Origin: Burkholderiales bacterium UBA1834
Lineage (GTDB): Bacteria; Pseudomonadota; Gammaproteobacteria; Burkholderiales; Burkholderiaceae_C
Length of the DNA stretch: 54,455 nucleotides
Direction of reading: 5' to 3'
Assembly: GCA_002339015.1 (NCBI GenBank)
Contig: DDJC01000035.1
Span: forward strand, 1-54,455
Positions within the stretch are counted from its first letter, which is position 1; each line of letters begins with the position of its first letter. The notes below the pieces were generated by a model that ran no database searches, was not told the origin of the DNA, and worked only from the letters and a program-made list of their open reading frames with translations. Shown one piece after another: positions 42,086-51,600 of this stretch. A program made the position numbers and the translations under genes.

Positions 42086-44047
42086 TCAGCGCGTGACGAT
42101 CGGGAAGGTGCCCGGCGCCTTCTCGATCAGCGAGAAGAAGCGCGCCAGGTCCAGCTTGCTGCCGTCGATCTTCGTCTGATCGGACAACAGCAGGTCCTTG
42201 GCGCCAGCCCCGCCGGTGACCATGCGCAGGAAGAAGGCCTTGGTCAGGGTGAGCGTGGCGTTCGCGTCGGTCGCCGGCGGCGCCTTGGTGAAGTGCAGCA
42301 CGCCGTTGGCGATGCGCAGCACGTAGCCCTCACCCAGATCCGAGAAGACCAGGTTGATGCTCAGGCGCGTGTCGCCGGCCTTGGGGCCGTTGAGCGAGGC
42401 CGCCATGGCCTCCAGGAAGCGCTCGATGGGCGTGTACTGCAGCATGTCGAGCAGCACGTCGCGGGCCATGCCCTTGTCGGGCGCGCCCTGGCGCAACTCC
42501 AGCGCGCCCGTCAGGTAGAAATTGCGCCAGGGCGCGGATTCGGCCATGTAGCCCATCTGCTCGAAGGCCTTGGCCTGCAACTCCTTCGCGGGCTTGTTGT
42601 CCGCATCCGCATACACGGCATGCTTGAGCAACTCGGCCGCCCACCGGAAATCGCCCGCATCGTAAGCCTGCTGCGCCGAGGCCACCAGCTTGTCCATCCC
42701 GCCTGCCAGCGCCACATAGCGCTTGGCCGCATCGGCCGGCGGCAGCGGATCGAGGTTGGCCGGGTTGGCATCGAACCAGCCCAGGTAGTGCTGGTACACG
42801 GCCTTCACGTTGTGGCGCACCGTGCCGTAGTAGCCGCGGACGGTCAGTTCGTCCTGCAGGGCCTTGGGCAGTTGCAGGGTCTCGGCGATCTCGGGGCCGG
42901 TGAGGCCCGCGTTCATCAGGCGCACCGTCTGGTCGTGGATGTAGCGGTACACATCGCGCTGGCGCTCGATGGACGTGCGGATGCGCTCGGCGCCCCACAC
43001 CGGCCAGTGGTGCTGGTTGAACACCACCTCGGCCCCGGCGGCTTGTTCGAGCGCAGCATCGAGGTAGCCCGACCATTTCAGCGCATCGCGCACCTTGGCA
43101 CCGCGCAGCGTGTACAGGTTGTGAAGGGTCTGGCCCATCAGCTCGGCACCACCGTAGGCCTTGAGGTCCGGCAGCGAGAAGGTGAACTCCGAGGGTGCCT
43201 CGCTTCCGGGGACGTTGTAGAACACGAAGCGCACGCCGTCGAGCGTCAACGCCTGCTGAGGCTGATCGACCACCACGGTGGGCGGCAGCAGGCCTACGCG
43301 GCCGTAGGCCACCGCCTTGCCCAGGCCGTTGTCGATCAGGCCCTCGGCATTGCGCGGCAGGCGGTTGCCGTACATGTAAAGCGCGCGCCGGCCCATGGCC
43401 GTGCCCATCAGCACGTTTTCACTGGTGGCCTCTTCCATGAAGCCCACGGGCGCCACCACGGGCACCTTGCGCTGCTTGGCCTCCTCCGCCGAAATCACAC
43501 CCAGCGCGCCGCCGAAGTGGTCGATGTGGCTGTGCGTGAACACCACGGCCGACACGGGCTGGTCGCCGAGGTGCTGGCGTGCGAAGGCCAGCGCATAGGC
43601 GGCCGTCTCCTGAGCGGTGCCGGTATCGACCACGATCCAGCCCGTCTTGCCCTGGATGAGCGTGATGTTGGCCAGGTCGAAGCCACGCAGTTGCCAGATG
43701 CCATCGCGCACCTTGAACAGGCCCACGTGGTTGTTGAGCAGGGCCTGACGCCACAGGCTGGGGTTGACGGTGGCCGGCGCCGGCCCCTTGACGAAGTTGA
43801 AGGCCGCGAAATCCCAGACCACCCGGCCTTCGGCATCCTTGACCTGGCCGGTGGGCGCGGCGATGAAGCCGCGCTTGGCATCCGCGAAGGTGGTCGGATC
43901 GGACAGATCGGCCGCCTGGGCAACGGCGGCGTTGGCCTGCTGCACGGCAGGCGAGGCGGCTGAACCCTCATGGCCGGGCGGCACCGCGCGTGAACATGCG
44001 CCCAAGGCCACAAGGGCCGCCACGGTGGAAATCATCAAGCGTGTCAT
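42086..44047 (-). CDS. Alkyl/linear sulfatase, metallo-beta-lactamase fold (SdsA1-like)
   Basis: 653 residues. A lipoprotein-type signal ends at LGAC (Cys18). The di-zinc motif HSHIDHFGG (172-180) starts the metallo-beta-lactamase domain; the middle contains the alkylsulfatase dimerisation domain, with NQHHWPVWG supplying further ligands (HxxW), and a C-terminal SCP2-like domain (KDLLLSDQTKIDGSKLDLARFF). Homologues such as Pseudomonas SdsA1 hydrolyse primary alkyl sulfates like SDS. The start at 44047 is set by CAGGAGA. A promoter with perfect -35 TTGACA lies just upstream, and a divergent LysR gene is probably its activator, as SdsB is for SdsA. Confidence 0.88.
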   Translation of the reverse strand: MTRLMISTVAALVALGACSRAVPPGHEGSAASPAVQQANAAVAQAADLSDPTTFADAKRGFIAAPTGQVKDAEGRVVWDFAAFNFVKGPAPATVNPSLWRQALLNNHVGLFKVRDGIWQLRGFDLANITLIQGKTGWIVVDTGTAQETAAYALAFARQHLGDQPVSAVVFTHSHIDHFGGALGVISAEEAKQRKVPVVAPVGFMEEATSENVLMGTAMGRRALYMYGNRLPRNAEGLIDNGLGKAVAYGRVGLLPPTVVVDQPQQALTLDGVRFVFYNVPGSEAPSEFTFSLPDLKAYGGAELMGQTLHNLYTLRGAKVRDALKWSGYLDAALEQAAGAEVVFNQHHWPVWGAERIRTSIERQRDVYRYIHDQTVRLMNAGLTGPEIAETLQLPKALQDELTVRGYYGTVRHNVKAVYQHYLGWFDANPANLDPLPPADAAKRYVALAGGMDKLVASAQQAYDAGDFRWAAELLKHAVYADADNKPAKELQAKAFEQMGYMAESAPWRNFYLTGALELRQGAPDKGMARDVLLDMLQYTPIERFLEAMAASLNGPKAGDTRLSINLVFSDLGEGYVLRIANGVLHFTKAPPATDANATLTLTKAFFLRMVTGGAGAKDLLLSDQTKIDGSKLDLARFFSLIEKAPGTFPIVTR

Positions 44048-44069
44048 GTCGTTTGTCTCCTGCGGCGGG

Positions 44070-44098
44070 ATGATCGACAATGGCCAACCATGTGTCAA
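44070..44098 (-). promoter_or_regulatory. Sigma-70-type promoter of the sulfatase gene
   Basis: On the minus strand TTGACA (44098-44093) and GATCAT (44075-44070) are separated by 17 bases. The -35 is a perfect consensus and the -10 matches four of six. Transcription would start about 16 bases before the sulfatase start codon. Confidence 0.45.
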
Positions 44099-44145
44099 AT
44101 GCATTGAAATCATATTCACCATGCCTCATGAGCATGGACGTCCGC

Positions 44146-45120
44146 ATGAACATCGAACTTCGCCACCTCAAGCATCTGGCCGCCGTGGCCGACCACGCCA
44201 GCTTCAGCCGCGCCGCCGAAGCGCTGCACATCACGCAACCCGCGCTGTCACGCAGCATCCAGGGCCTGGAAGCGCAGATGGGCGGCGCGCTGTTCGAGCG
44301 GCAACGTGGAGGGATCGAGCCCACTGAACTGGGACGCGTGCTGCTGCGGCATGCCAAGGCCTTCGAGGCCTGCGCGCAGGATCTGGAACATGAGATTCGC
44401 CTGACGCGCGGGCTGGATCTGGGCGAACTGCGCATCGGCGTCGGGCCCTTCGGCGGCTCGGCCCTGATCGGGCCGGTGGTGGGGCGCTTGAACAGCCTGC
44501 ATCCCGGCCTGCGCGTGCAACTGCTGGTGGCGCCCTGGCAGGAATTGCCCGAACGTGCCCGCGCGCGGGATGTGGACCTGATCGTGCTGGAGCTCAGCGA
44601 AGTCGAGCAGCTGGAGGATTTCGCCTCGCACGCCCTGTCGCCTCACCAGGCCGTGGTGGTGTGCCGCGCCGGGCACCCGCTGGCCGCCCTGCCCGCCCCG
44701 GGGCTGGACGATCTGTTCGCCTACCCGCTGGCCGGGCCGCGCCTGCCGCCGCATGCCGCCAAGGCCCTGGCCGAGGGCATGCCCCCTGATCGACGCACCG
44801 CGCAGCGCGGCAAGACCAGCCTGCTCACGCTGGAGTGCGACAGCGCCAGCGTGCTCAAGGCCATGCTGGTGGATTCGGATGCGGTGTCGATGATGCCGCG
44901 CTTCATGGTGCAGGCCGAAGCGCGCGCAGGCGTGCTGACCGTGGTCGATGCGATCGCGCTGGGCACCAAGGCGCGCTTCGGTGTGGCCTGGCTGAAACAG
45001 CGCACGGTGTCTGGCGCCGGCAGGAAGTTCATCGACCTGCTGACGGCGCACGACGCAGCACTGGCCGGCGGCCTGCGAAACACTCCGCGGCGCACCCGGC
45101 GTCAACCGAGAGCTCGCTGA
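44146..45120 (+). CDS. LysR-family regulator, SdsB-like
   Basis: 324 residues. HTH in the first 60 residues (LRHLKHLAAVADHASFSRAAEALHITQPALSRSIQGLEAQMGGALFER) and an effector-binding domain after about residue 90. It is divergent from the alkylsulfatase, like sdsB next to sdsA in Pseudomonas, so control of the sulfatase is likely. Starts at 44128 or 44134 are also possible; 44146 gives the usual LysR N-terminus. Its stop is 6 bases from that of the convergent eCIS-type gene. Confidence 0.87.
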   Translation: MNIELRHLKHLAAVADHASFSRAAEALHITQPALSRSIQGLEAQMGGALFERQRGGIEPTELGRVLLRHAKAFEACAQDLEHEIRLTRGLDLGELRIGVGPFGGSALIGPVVGRLNSLHPGLRVQLLVAPWQELPERARARDVDLIVLELSEVEQLEDFASHALSPHQAVVVCRAGHPLAALPAPGLDDLFAYPLAGPRLPPHAAKALAEGMPPDRRTAQRGKTSLLTLECDSASVLKAMLVDSDAVSMMPRFMVQAEARAGVLTVVDAIALGTKARFGVAWLKQRTVSGAGRKFIDLLTAHDAALAGGLRNTPRRTRRQPRAR

Positions 45121-45126
45121 GGCCCC

Positions 45127-48100
45127 TCAGAAAATCTCGCTGCCCAACTGCCCGATCAGCGCGCCCGGATCCACATCCGGCACCTCGAATTCGACGTCTT
45201 CCATCGACACATCGAAAGGCTCGCCCTCCACGTAGTGCACCGGGAAGTTCACGCCGAAGCGCAGGTTCGAGCCCAGTTCGTAGGCGGCCAGTTGCCAGCG
45301 TTGCTCGTACACGCTGAAGCCCAGCGCCGTCACCGCCACATAGCCCGACACGTCGAACTTGAACTTGGGCTCGGCGTGGAAGGCCGCGTTCGCATCGATG
45401 CGCAGGCCCTGGTTCGGCATCCAGTCCACATGCACGCCGGCCTCGGCCGCGCCGTCGATGCCCAGGCCACCGCCCAGCTCCAGCCCGCCCGTGGCGCTGG
45501 CCCCCGTGATGCCCAGGCCCACGCCGGCGCGCGCGGCCAGACGCAAGCCCGCGTCGGCCGGCACGTTGAGGTGGGCATCGCCCGTGACGTGGGTGTTCTC
45601 TTCATGGGCGGGGTTGTACTCGATGCCGATGCGCGCCTGGTCGAGCACGCCCGGGCCGATCCCCGCCTTGGCCGACAGGCTGCCGCCCACCTCGGCCACG
45701 ATGCCCGGCACGATGGGCACCTGCGTGGCCACGCTGAACAGCGACTTGTTGATCTCCTTGCGCGGGAACAGCTCGATCGAGCCCGGCAGGCCGATCTCGC
45801 CGGACACCGTCACCTCGCCCGTGGGCGAAAAGCGGATGCCCGCCGTGCCCTGTAGCCAGGGCGCGATGCGCAAGGTGGCGCTGCCGCTGCCGTAGACCAC
45901 CAGCGGCGCGTCCGGATCACCCAGGCCGCCCAGGTTGCCCTGTTCATCGACGCTGCGGTTGGTCACGCCCACCGTCACCTGGCCGGACATCATGCCGCGC
46001 GCATAGGTGCCGCTGAAGCTGGCGGTGAAGGCGCCGTCGTCGTAGCTCACCTCCAGCTGCGAGTCGACCCCGGGGATGTTGGGCTGCGCATGGCCGGTGG
46101 CCGACAGCTTGTAGCCCTCGGCCTGCTCGGTGGCATTGACGTGGATGCGGCCCGAGCGCACCAGCGCACTGGACGACAGGTTCACATCGCCATCGAAGAC
46201 CATGCCCTGGTCGGTCTTGCGCACGCTGACGGTGGCGTCGCTCACGCCGGGCACCGACAACGCGGCGTTGCCCGCGAACGACCAGTCGTTGCCGCTGACG
46301 CCCACCGTGAGGCTGGCGCTGCGGATGCCGCGGATCTTGTCGGGCTGGTCGATGCCGATGGTGCCTTCGGCGCCCATCTCGCCATTGCGCCACCAGGCGC
46401 GCACGCCGGCGCGGTCGAACAGGCGGCTGTCGAAATTGAAGGCGCCTTCCAGGCCGATGCCACCGGCGGTCGAAAAGCTCGCGCTCAGGTCGCCACTGCC
46501 CACGCGCGCCACCGAGAAGAAGACCTGGCCGCCCGCGCCCAGGCCGCGCTCGCTCGAATAGAACAGGCGCAAGGTGGAATCGTCGATGGTCAGGCCCGGG
46601 ATGGGCAGGCGCAGGTCACCCGCGCTGTAGTCCATCGAGAAGGTGATGTCACGGCCCTGCAGGCTCACGCTGATGGGTGCGCCGAAGATGGGCAGCGAGG
46701 GCGTGAGCTGGCCCTGCGCCCTGAGCTGGCCGTCGTCGGCCGAGATGCTGTCGAAGGCCACGGGGCTCAAGTGGCGGAACTCCAGCGCGGGCGTGGGAAT
46801 GCGCGAAGGGTAGCCGCGGTAGTCGCCGTCGGCGGCCATGCTCATGGTGATGTTGGGATCGGCCGGCTGCCAATCGGCCGGCAGGTCCCATTGCGCCTGG
46901 ATGGAGCCCACCGATGCGGCCGCGCCACTGCCCGCGTTCTGCAGCGTGATGGACTGGATCACCATGCCGGCCAGGCGGCGCGCGGCAGCGCCCTGCGGCG
47001 TGATGGTGGTTTCGGTGGGCGCGTGGCGAAAGCGCCCGACCTCGATGCCGCCAGGTGACGAGGACAGGATGAACTCGTCGGGCGTGCCTTCGCGCGTGGC
47101 CGGCGCGGGGCGCGCGGTGGCCAGCGGCTCGGCGGCCTCGATGTCGGCCTTGCTCCACCAGGCCGAGGCGCCCGCAGGCGCCCCCGCGCCGCCGTTGGCC
47201 TGCACGCTGTCGAAGATCACATCGGTGGTGCGCAGGAAGGCGCCGCGATCAGGGCGCGGCGTGAAGGTGGCCAGGTAGGCATCGACGCGCGCATAGATGC
47301 CGCTGCGGATCTGCCCGCCGGAGCTGCTGTTGCTGGGCTGGTCCAGCAGTTCCATGTTCTGGATGGTGTTGCCCACGCCGCTGCCCATCTGGCCCGACAC
47401 CTGCAACTCGACGATGTGGTCGACCTGAAAGCCGTTGGCCGGCCGTGTGCCGCGCCGTCCCCACTCGGGGATCTTGAGCATGTCCTGCAGCTCGGGAATG
47501 GTGCGCTTGTAGTTGCGCCCGCCCAGCGTGATGGCCACCTTGTCGGTGTTGTTGGCCGGCGGCGCGATGCTGCGCCCGGTGAGCTGGGTGCGCACGGCCG
47601 CCTCGGGCACCTGGATGGTGCTGTTCCACACCGAGCGCTGGTTGGCGCCATCACGCCCATAGCCCTTGACCCGCTTGAGATTGCCGGCCGCCGCCAGGCT
47701 GCTGTAGAGCGGCAGGTGGCGCGACTTCACGGCCGGTATCTGCAGCGTGCTCATGGCCGTCTCGGCGGCGGGCGTGCCGGAGCCAGCCGTGTAGGCGGCG
47801 GCCATCGTGGGATCGATGCGGCGGTTCACGGCGGGCAGGCTGTCCTTCTGCTGCACGACGTGGGTCAGCTCGTGCGAGAGCAGCTGCAGGCCGGCGGGCG
47901 TGCCCGGCTGGTACTGGCCGCTGGCGAAGAAGATGTCGCTGCCCACGGTGAAGGCGTGCGCCGAGAGCTCCTTGCTCAGGCCGTCGGCCTGCCCATCGTG
48001 GTGGATGCGCACGTTGGAGAAGTCGTGGCCGAACTCTTTCTCCAGGCGCGGCTGGAGATTCTCTGGCAGCGATTCGCCCTGCCCCAACTGCTGCTTGATG

Positions 48101-48582
48101 CGCGACTGGGTGTCGTGGCCATCCTTGCGCGCGGCAGCGGCGCCCACGGCATTCTGCTGCTGCTTGTCCTTCGCATCGTTGGGTGAGGCGGCTTCGCGCA
48201 TGGCGGGTACGGCGCCGCTGGCGGTGCGGGGGATGGTCTGCTTGGGAGCGTCTTCCTTGGGCTTGGCGGCGGCGCCCTTTTTCGGGTCTGCACCCGAACC
48301 ACCCGCTTTGGCCTGGTCCTGCGCTGGCGCAGGCTCGGCCATCTTGCGGCTGACCTTGTCGGCCACCTGGTCGGCCTCCTTCTCGACGGCATCGCCCGGC
48401 TCGCTCACGGCCAGCTTGGCGCGCACGGCCATGCGGTCCACGCGTTGCTGGGGGGTGACTTTCTTTTCCGCGCCTCCTGCCCTACCCGCCTGCGCACCGT
48501 CCTTGGCCGCGCCCTTCTTCTCGGCCTCGGGCGGTCTGGCGGCGGGCTTCTTGGTGTCGGCAACGGGTGGTGCACTGGCCAT
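45127..48582 (-). CDS. eCIS-core (DUF4157) protein, probable injected effector
   Basis: 1151 residues. Residues 1-165 are Ala/Lys/Pro-rich and low-complexity but include the usual lead-in motif KLAVSEPGDAVEKEADQVADKV (about 57-78). The DUF4157/eCIS-core domain (172-245) is clear: SLPENLQPRLEKEFGHDFSNVRIH, AFTVGSDIFFASGQYQPGT, and the zinc-peptidase-like HELTH (237-241). Residues about 385-425 read GFQVDHIVELQ ... GNTIQNMELLDQPSNSSSGG, like an HNH nuclease. The remaining 700 residues are beta-rich and repetitive (alternating strands of the type DNDWSFAGNAALSVPG). DUF4157 is known as a marker of proteins loaded into contractile injection systems. It is last in the minus-strand operon, 34 bases after the 1206-residue gene, with AGGAGAG before the start. 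Confidence 0.82.
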   Translation of the reverse strand: MASAPPVADTKKPAARPPEAEKKGAAKDGAQAGRAGGAEKKVTPQQRVDRMAVRAKLAVSEPGDAVEKEADQVADKVSRKMAEPAPAQDQAKAGGSGADPKKGAAAKPKEDAPKQTIPRTASGAVPAMREAASPNDAKDKQQQNAVGAAAARKDGHDTQSRIKQQLGQGESLPENLQPRLEKEFGHDFSNVRIHHDGQADGLSKELSAHAFTVGSDIFFASGQYQPGTPAGLQLLSHELTHVVQQKDSLPAVNRRIDPTMAAAYTAGSGTPAAETAMSTLQIPAVKSRHLPLYSSLAAAGNLKRVKGYGRDGANQRSVWNSTIQVPEAAVRTQLTGRSIAPPANNTDKVAITLGGRNYKRTIPELQDMLKIPEWGRRGTRPANGFQVDHIVELQVSGQMGSGVGNTIQNMELLDQPSNSSSGGQIRSGIYARVDAYLATFTPRPDRGAFLRTTDVIFDSVQANGGAGAPAGASAWWSKADIEAAEPLATARPAPATREGTPDEFILSSSPGGIEVGRFRHAPTETTITPQGAAARRLAGMVIQSITLQNAGSGAAASVGSIQAQWDLPADWQPADPNITMSMAADGDYRGYPSRIPTPALEFRHLSPVAFDSISADDGQLRAQGQLTPSLPIFGAPISVSLQGRDITFSMDYSAGDLRLPIPGLTIDDSTLRLFYSSERGLGAGGQVFFSVARVGSGDLSASFSTAGGIGLEGAFNFDSRLFDRAGVRAWWRNGEMGAEGTIGIDQPDKIRGIRSASLTVGVSGNDWSFAGNAALSVPGVSDATVSVRKTDQGMVFDGDVNLSSSALVRSGRIHVNATEQAEGYKLSATGHAQPNIPGVDSQLEVSYDDGAFTASFSGTYARGMMSGQVTVGVTNRSVDEQGNLGGLGDPDAPLVVYGSGSATLRIAPWLQGTAGIRFSPTGEVTVSGEIGLPGSIELFPRKEINKSLFSVATQVPIVPGIVAEVGGSLSAKAGIGPGVLDQARIGIEYNPAHEENTHVTGDAHLNVPADAGLRLAARAGVGLGITGASATGGLELGGGLGIDGAAEAGVHVDWMPNQGLRIDANAAFHAEPKFKFDVSGYVAVTALGFSVYEQRWQLAAYELGSNLRFGVNFPVHYVEGEPFDVSMEDVEFEVPDVDPGALIGQLGSEIF

Positions 48583-48616
48583 GGGCGCTCTCCTGGGCGT
48601 GTGGGCGCTGCCGGCC

Positions 48617-51600
48617 TCAGCGCGGATAGATGATGTCGTACACGATGACCGTGAGCACCTCGGCGCCGCCGCCCAGGTCGGTCTGCCCGGGGATCTGGTA
48701 GCTGGCGGCGGTCTGCCCACCCACCGTCTTGGCGATGAACTCGCCCTGCACCTCGGGCTTCACGCCGTCGCTGATGACGGACGCATCGAGCCGGTAGACG
48801 TTGCGTGAGAAGGGGTTGCCATTGGTGTTCTGCGCATCCCAGTCCTTGTCAGCCTTGACGAGTTTCTGGGTCTGGGCCTCGGTGAGCGTGTTGTCCTTGA
48901 ACTGCAGCGACAGCGCCTGCACGTTCTGGTCTGGTGACTGGGCGAACTCGTTGAGCGCTTTCCAGCCTCCGGCGTGGTCACCCGACTTGAAGGACGGCTC
49001 GACGTCGGCCCAGGTGCCGTAGTCAACCAGCAGCACGCGGTGCGTGTTGGCCACCGCTTCCTTTGCGCCGATGGTGACGACCAGGAAGCCGCCGTCCAGC
49101 GATTGGCCGGCCAGTGACGCGGGTGCCTTGGCCAAGGTGGTGATGCTGCCATCGCCCTGCGGAGGCGGCGTGGTCAGGCTGCCGATGCGCGCGAGCATGG
49201 CACGCAGGCGGAAGTGGTTCTGCCAGCCCTGGCCGGCCGTGGGCCTGGTCTCCCAGGCGCGGCCCAGCACCACCTTGCTGCCCGGCGTGGCCTGCTGCCA
49301 CATGGCCAGCACCTTGGCGGGCGTCTCCTCGGGCTCGGTGCTGTCGTTCAGGTAGCGCAGCACGCCCACGGGCTGGAGCTTGAACTGGGACAGCGCCTCG
49401 GCATTGTCGTTGTCCAGTGCGCTGCGCAAGGCCTTGAGCGCCTTTTCTGAATCGACCTTGATGTGCCAGACCTGGAAGGCCTCCACATCCGGGGCGGCGG
49501 GCGGCACGCAGGCTGGGTCACAGAAGGTGGGGCGGCGTCGGCGGAACAGCACCCAGTCGAGCACGGCCGTGATGTCCTGCTGCGGGGCCACCTCCAGCGA
49601 GGGGAAGAGGCGCTTGCGTGCACGCGCCAGGAACGCACTGTCACTGGTGGCATCGGACAGGCTGACCAGGGTGGTGAGTGCCTGCGACCCCATGGGGCTG
49701 GCGGGCTGAGGCGCCTGCATCAGCCCCTGCAGGCTGGCGATGGTGAAGGGGCTCGTGTCGGCATCGCCTTCTTCGGCTTGCTGGCCATCGATGGCGATGC
49801 CGTCGTTGCCGGCGCTCATCTTGCGCAGCATGTTGCCCACGCCCGATTGCGGAGCAGCCCGGCTCATGGTGACGGTGGCCAGACGGGGCGACTCATCCCA
49901 ATCGACGTTCAGGGGCGGTGATTTGGCATCGAACTGTTCGTCATCGATCAGCAGCACGCCGGTGCGCCCGTCACCCTGACGCACCAGGCCCAGGCGCTGC
50001 ACCAGGCGGGTATTGCGCGACTTGGTCTGGCCATTGAGATTGACGACCTTGACGGTGCTGACCATGTCCAGCTCGATCACCAGGGCGGTGCGGCCCTGGC
50101 TCCTGGACTGTCGCGACAGGACCGAGAGCGTGCCCGACACACGCGCATCGCCCGCCGCACCCACCTGACCCAGACGCATGAGCTGGCGCAGCTCGCCCTT
50201 GAACGTGGTCTCGTCGCCCACGGCCAGATCGAAGGGGTCCTTGGCGATGTCGGTGGACAGGTAAAAGGAAAACGCGACGCTGCGGTCACCGCCGCTGTCA
50301 TCGTCACTGCCGGTGGTGTCCTCCACGCGCTTGAAGCTCCTGAAGGCGTTGCGCAGGGCCTGCTGGTAGGCCACAGGTGCAAGTTCACCTGTCAGCAGAT
50401 CGGGGTCCAGCGACACGGCCAGGGCCAGACCGAAGCTGCCATCCTCACGGTCGCCTTCGGTGCGGGCCAGGCCCTGCAGTTGCAGCGGGTTCTCGCCGGC
50501 CAGCTGGCGCTGGGTGTCAAGCGGCACGCTGGCCTTGGCGGTGCCCGTACGGGCCTGAGGCTGAGCACTGGTCTTGCCTGCCTTGGCAGCGGGTTTGGCA
50601 GCAGGTTTGGCAGCGGCCTTCGCCGAGGGCTTGGCACCCGCCTTGGGCGCCTCTGCCACGCTTTGTGCTTCGGCCGCCTGCTCGGTCTCATCGCCTGCCG
50701 ACACCAGCACCGAGAGCAGCACGATGGCCTGCGTGCTCATGTCCACCGACCACCAGGTACCCGGATGCTGGACGGCCACGTCCACAGGCTGCCCATCAGG
50801 CACGAAGATCTCGACTTCTTCGAGCGCGCTGGGCTGATCCAGGCCCTTGGTGAGCGAGATGCGCGCCATGTGCTGGGCTTCTTCCAGCAGGTGCGGCAGC
50901 ACGTCGGCCCGCGCGGCGCGCAGATGAAGGCGGACGCCCTCTCCGAACAGGCGCGAGAGCTGGTCGATCAAGGGCGTTTTGCCTGGCTGCACCGGCAGGT
51001 AGCCGGCCGGCGGCAGTTCCACGAAGCCGCTGTTGAGCAGCAGGCGGTTGGCCGGCAGCGCGCCCTGCCCCGCCTCGGCGCCGGAGAGCATTTCAGAAAG
51101 CTCGAACAGCTCGGCATAGCTGCCCTGCACCTGGTCGGCCAACTGCTGGGCTTCCTCCTTGGTGGGCTTGCCGCCGGCCAGGGCCTCGACCAGCTTCTTG
51201 GTGCTCTCGGCGTAGGCCTTCTGCAGGGCCTGGATCTCCTTGCGTGCGCCGTCGAGCACGGCGCGGATCTGGTCGCAGTTGTCCGGCACGGTCACGACCA
51301 CATCGCTGTTGTCGAACACACCCGAGAGTTGGCACTGGAACTGCAGGATCTGCGCGAGGAACACGTTCCACGGCCGCATCGCCATGCGGCCCTGCCAATA
51401 GCCGCGCGCCTGTGCTTGCATGCGCTCGCGCCTGCCGGACCACGCGTCGATCACGCGGTTGACACCACCTTCGCGTGCCAGCAGGCCGATCACGACTTCA
51501 TCGCGGCCGTAGAGGCTGGCAGGCTGGCACCACACGCCGCTGGCCAGGCCCGAAGCGCTGAGCGCGGGCGGCGTCGAGCCCGGCTCGACCGCGAAGTAGG

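Noticed and set aside
42293..43963. 556-codon plus-strand frame opposite the sulfatase
   Set aside because: Antisense shadow of a gene with intact zinc-binding motifs; no protein-like pattern of its own.
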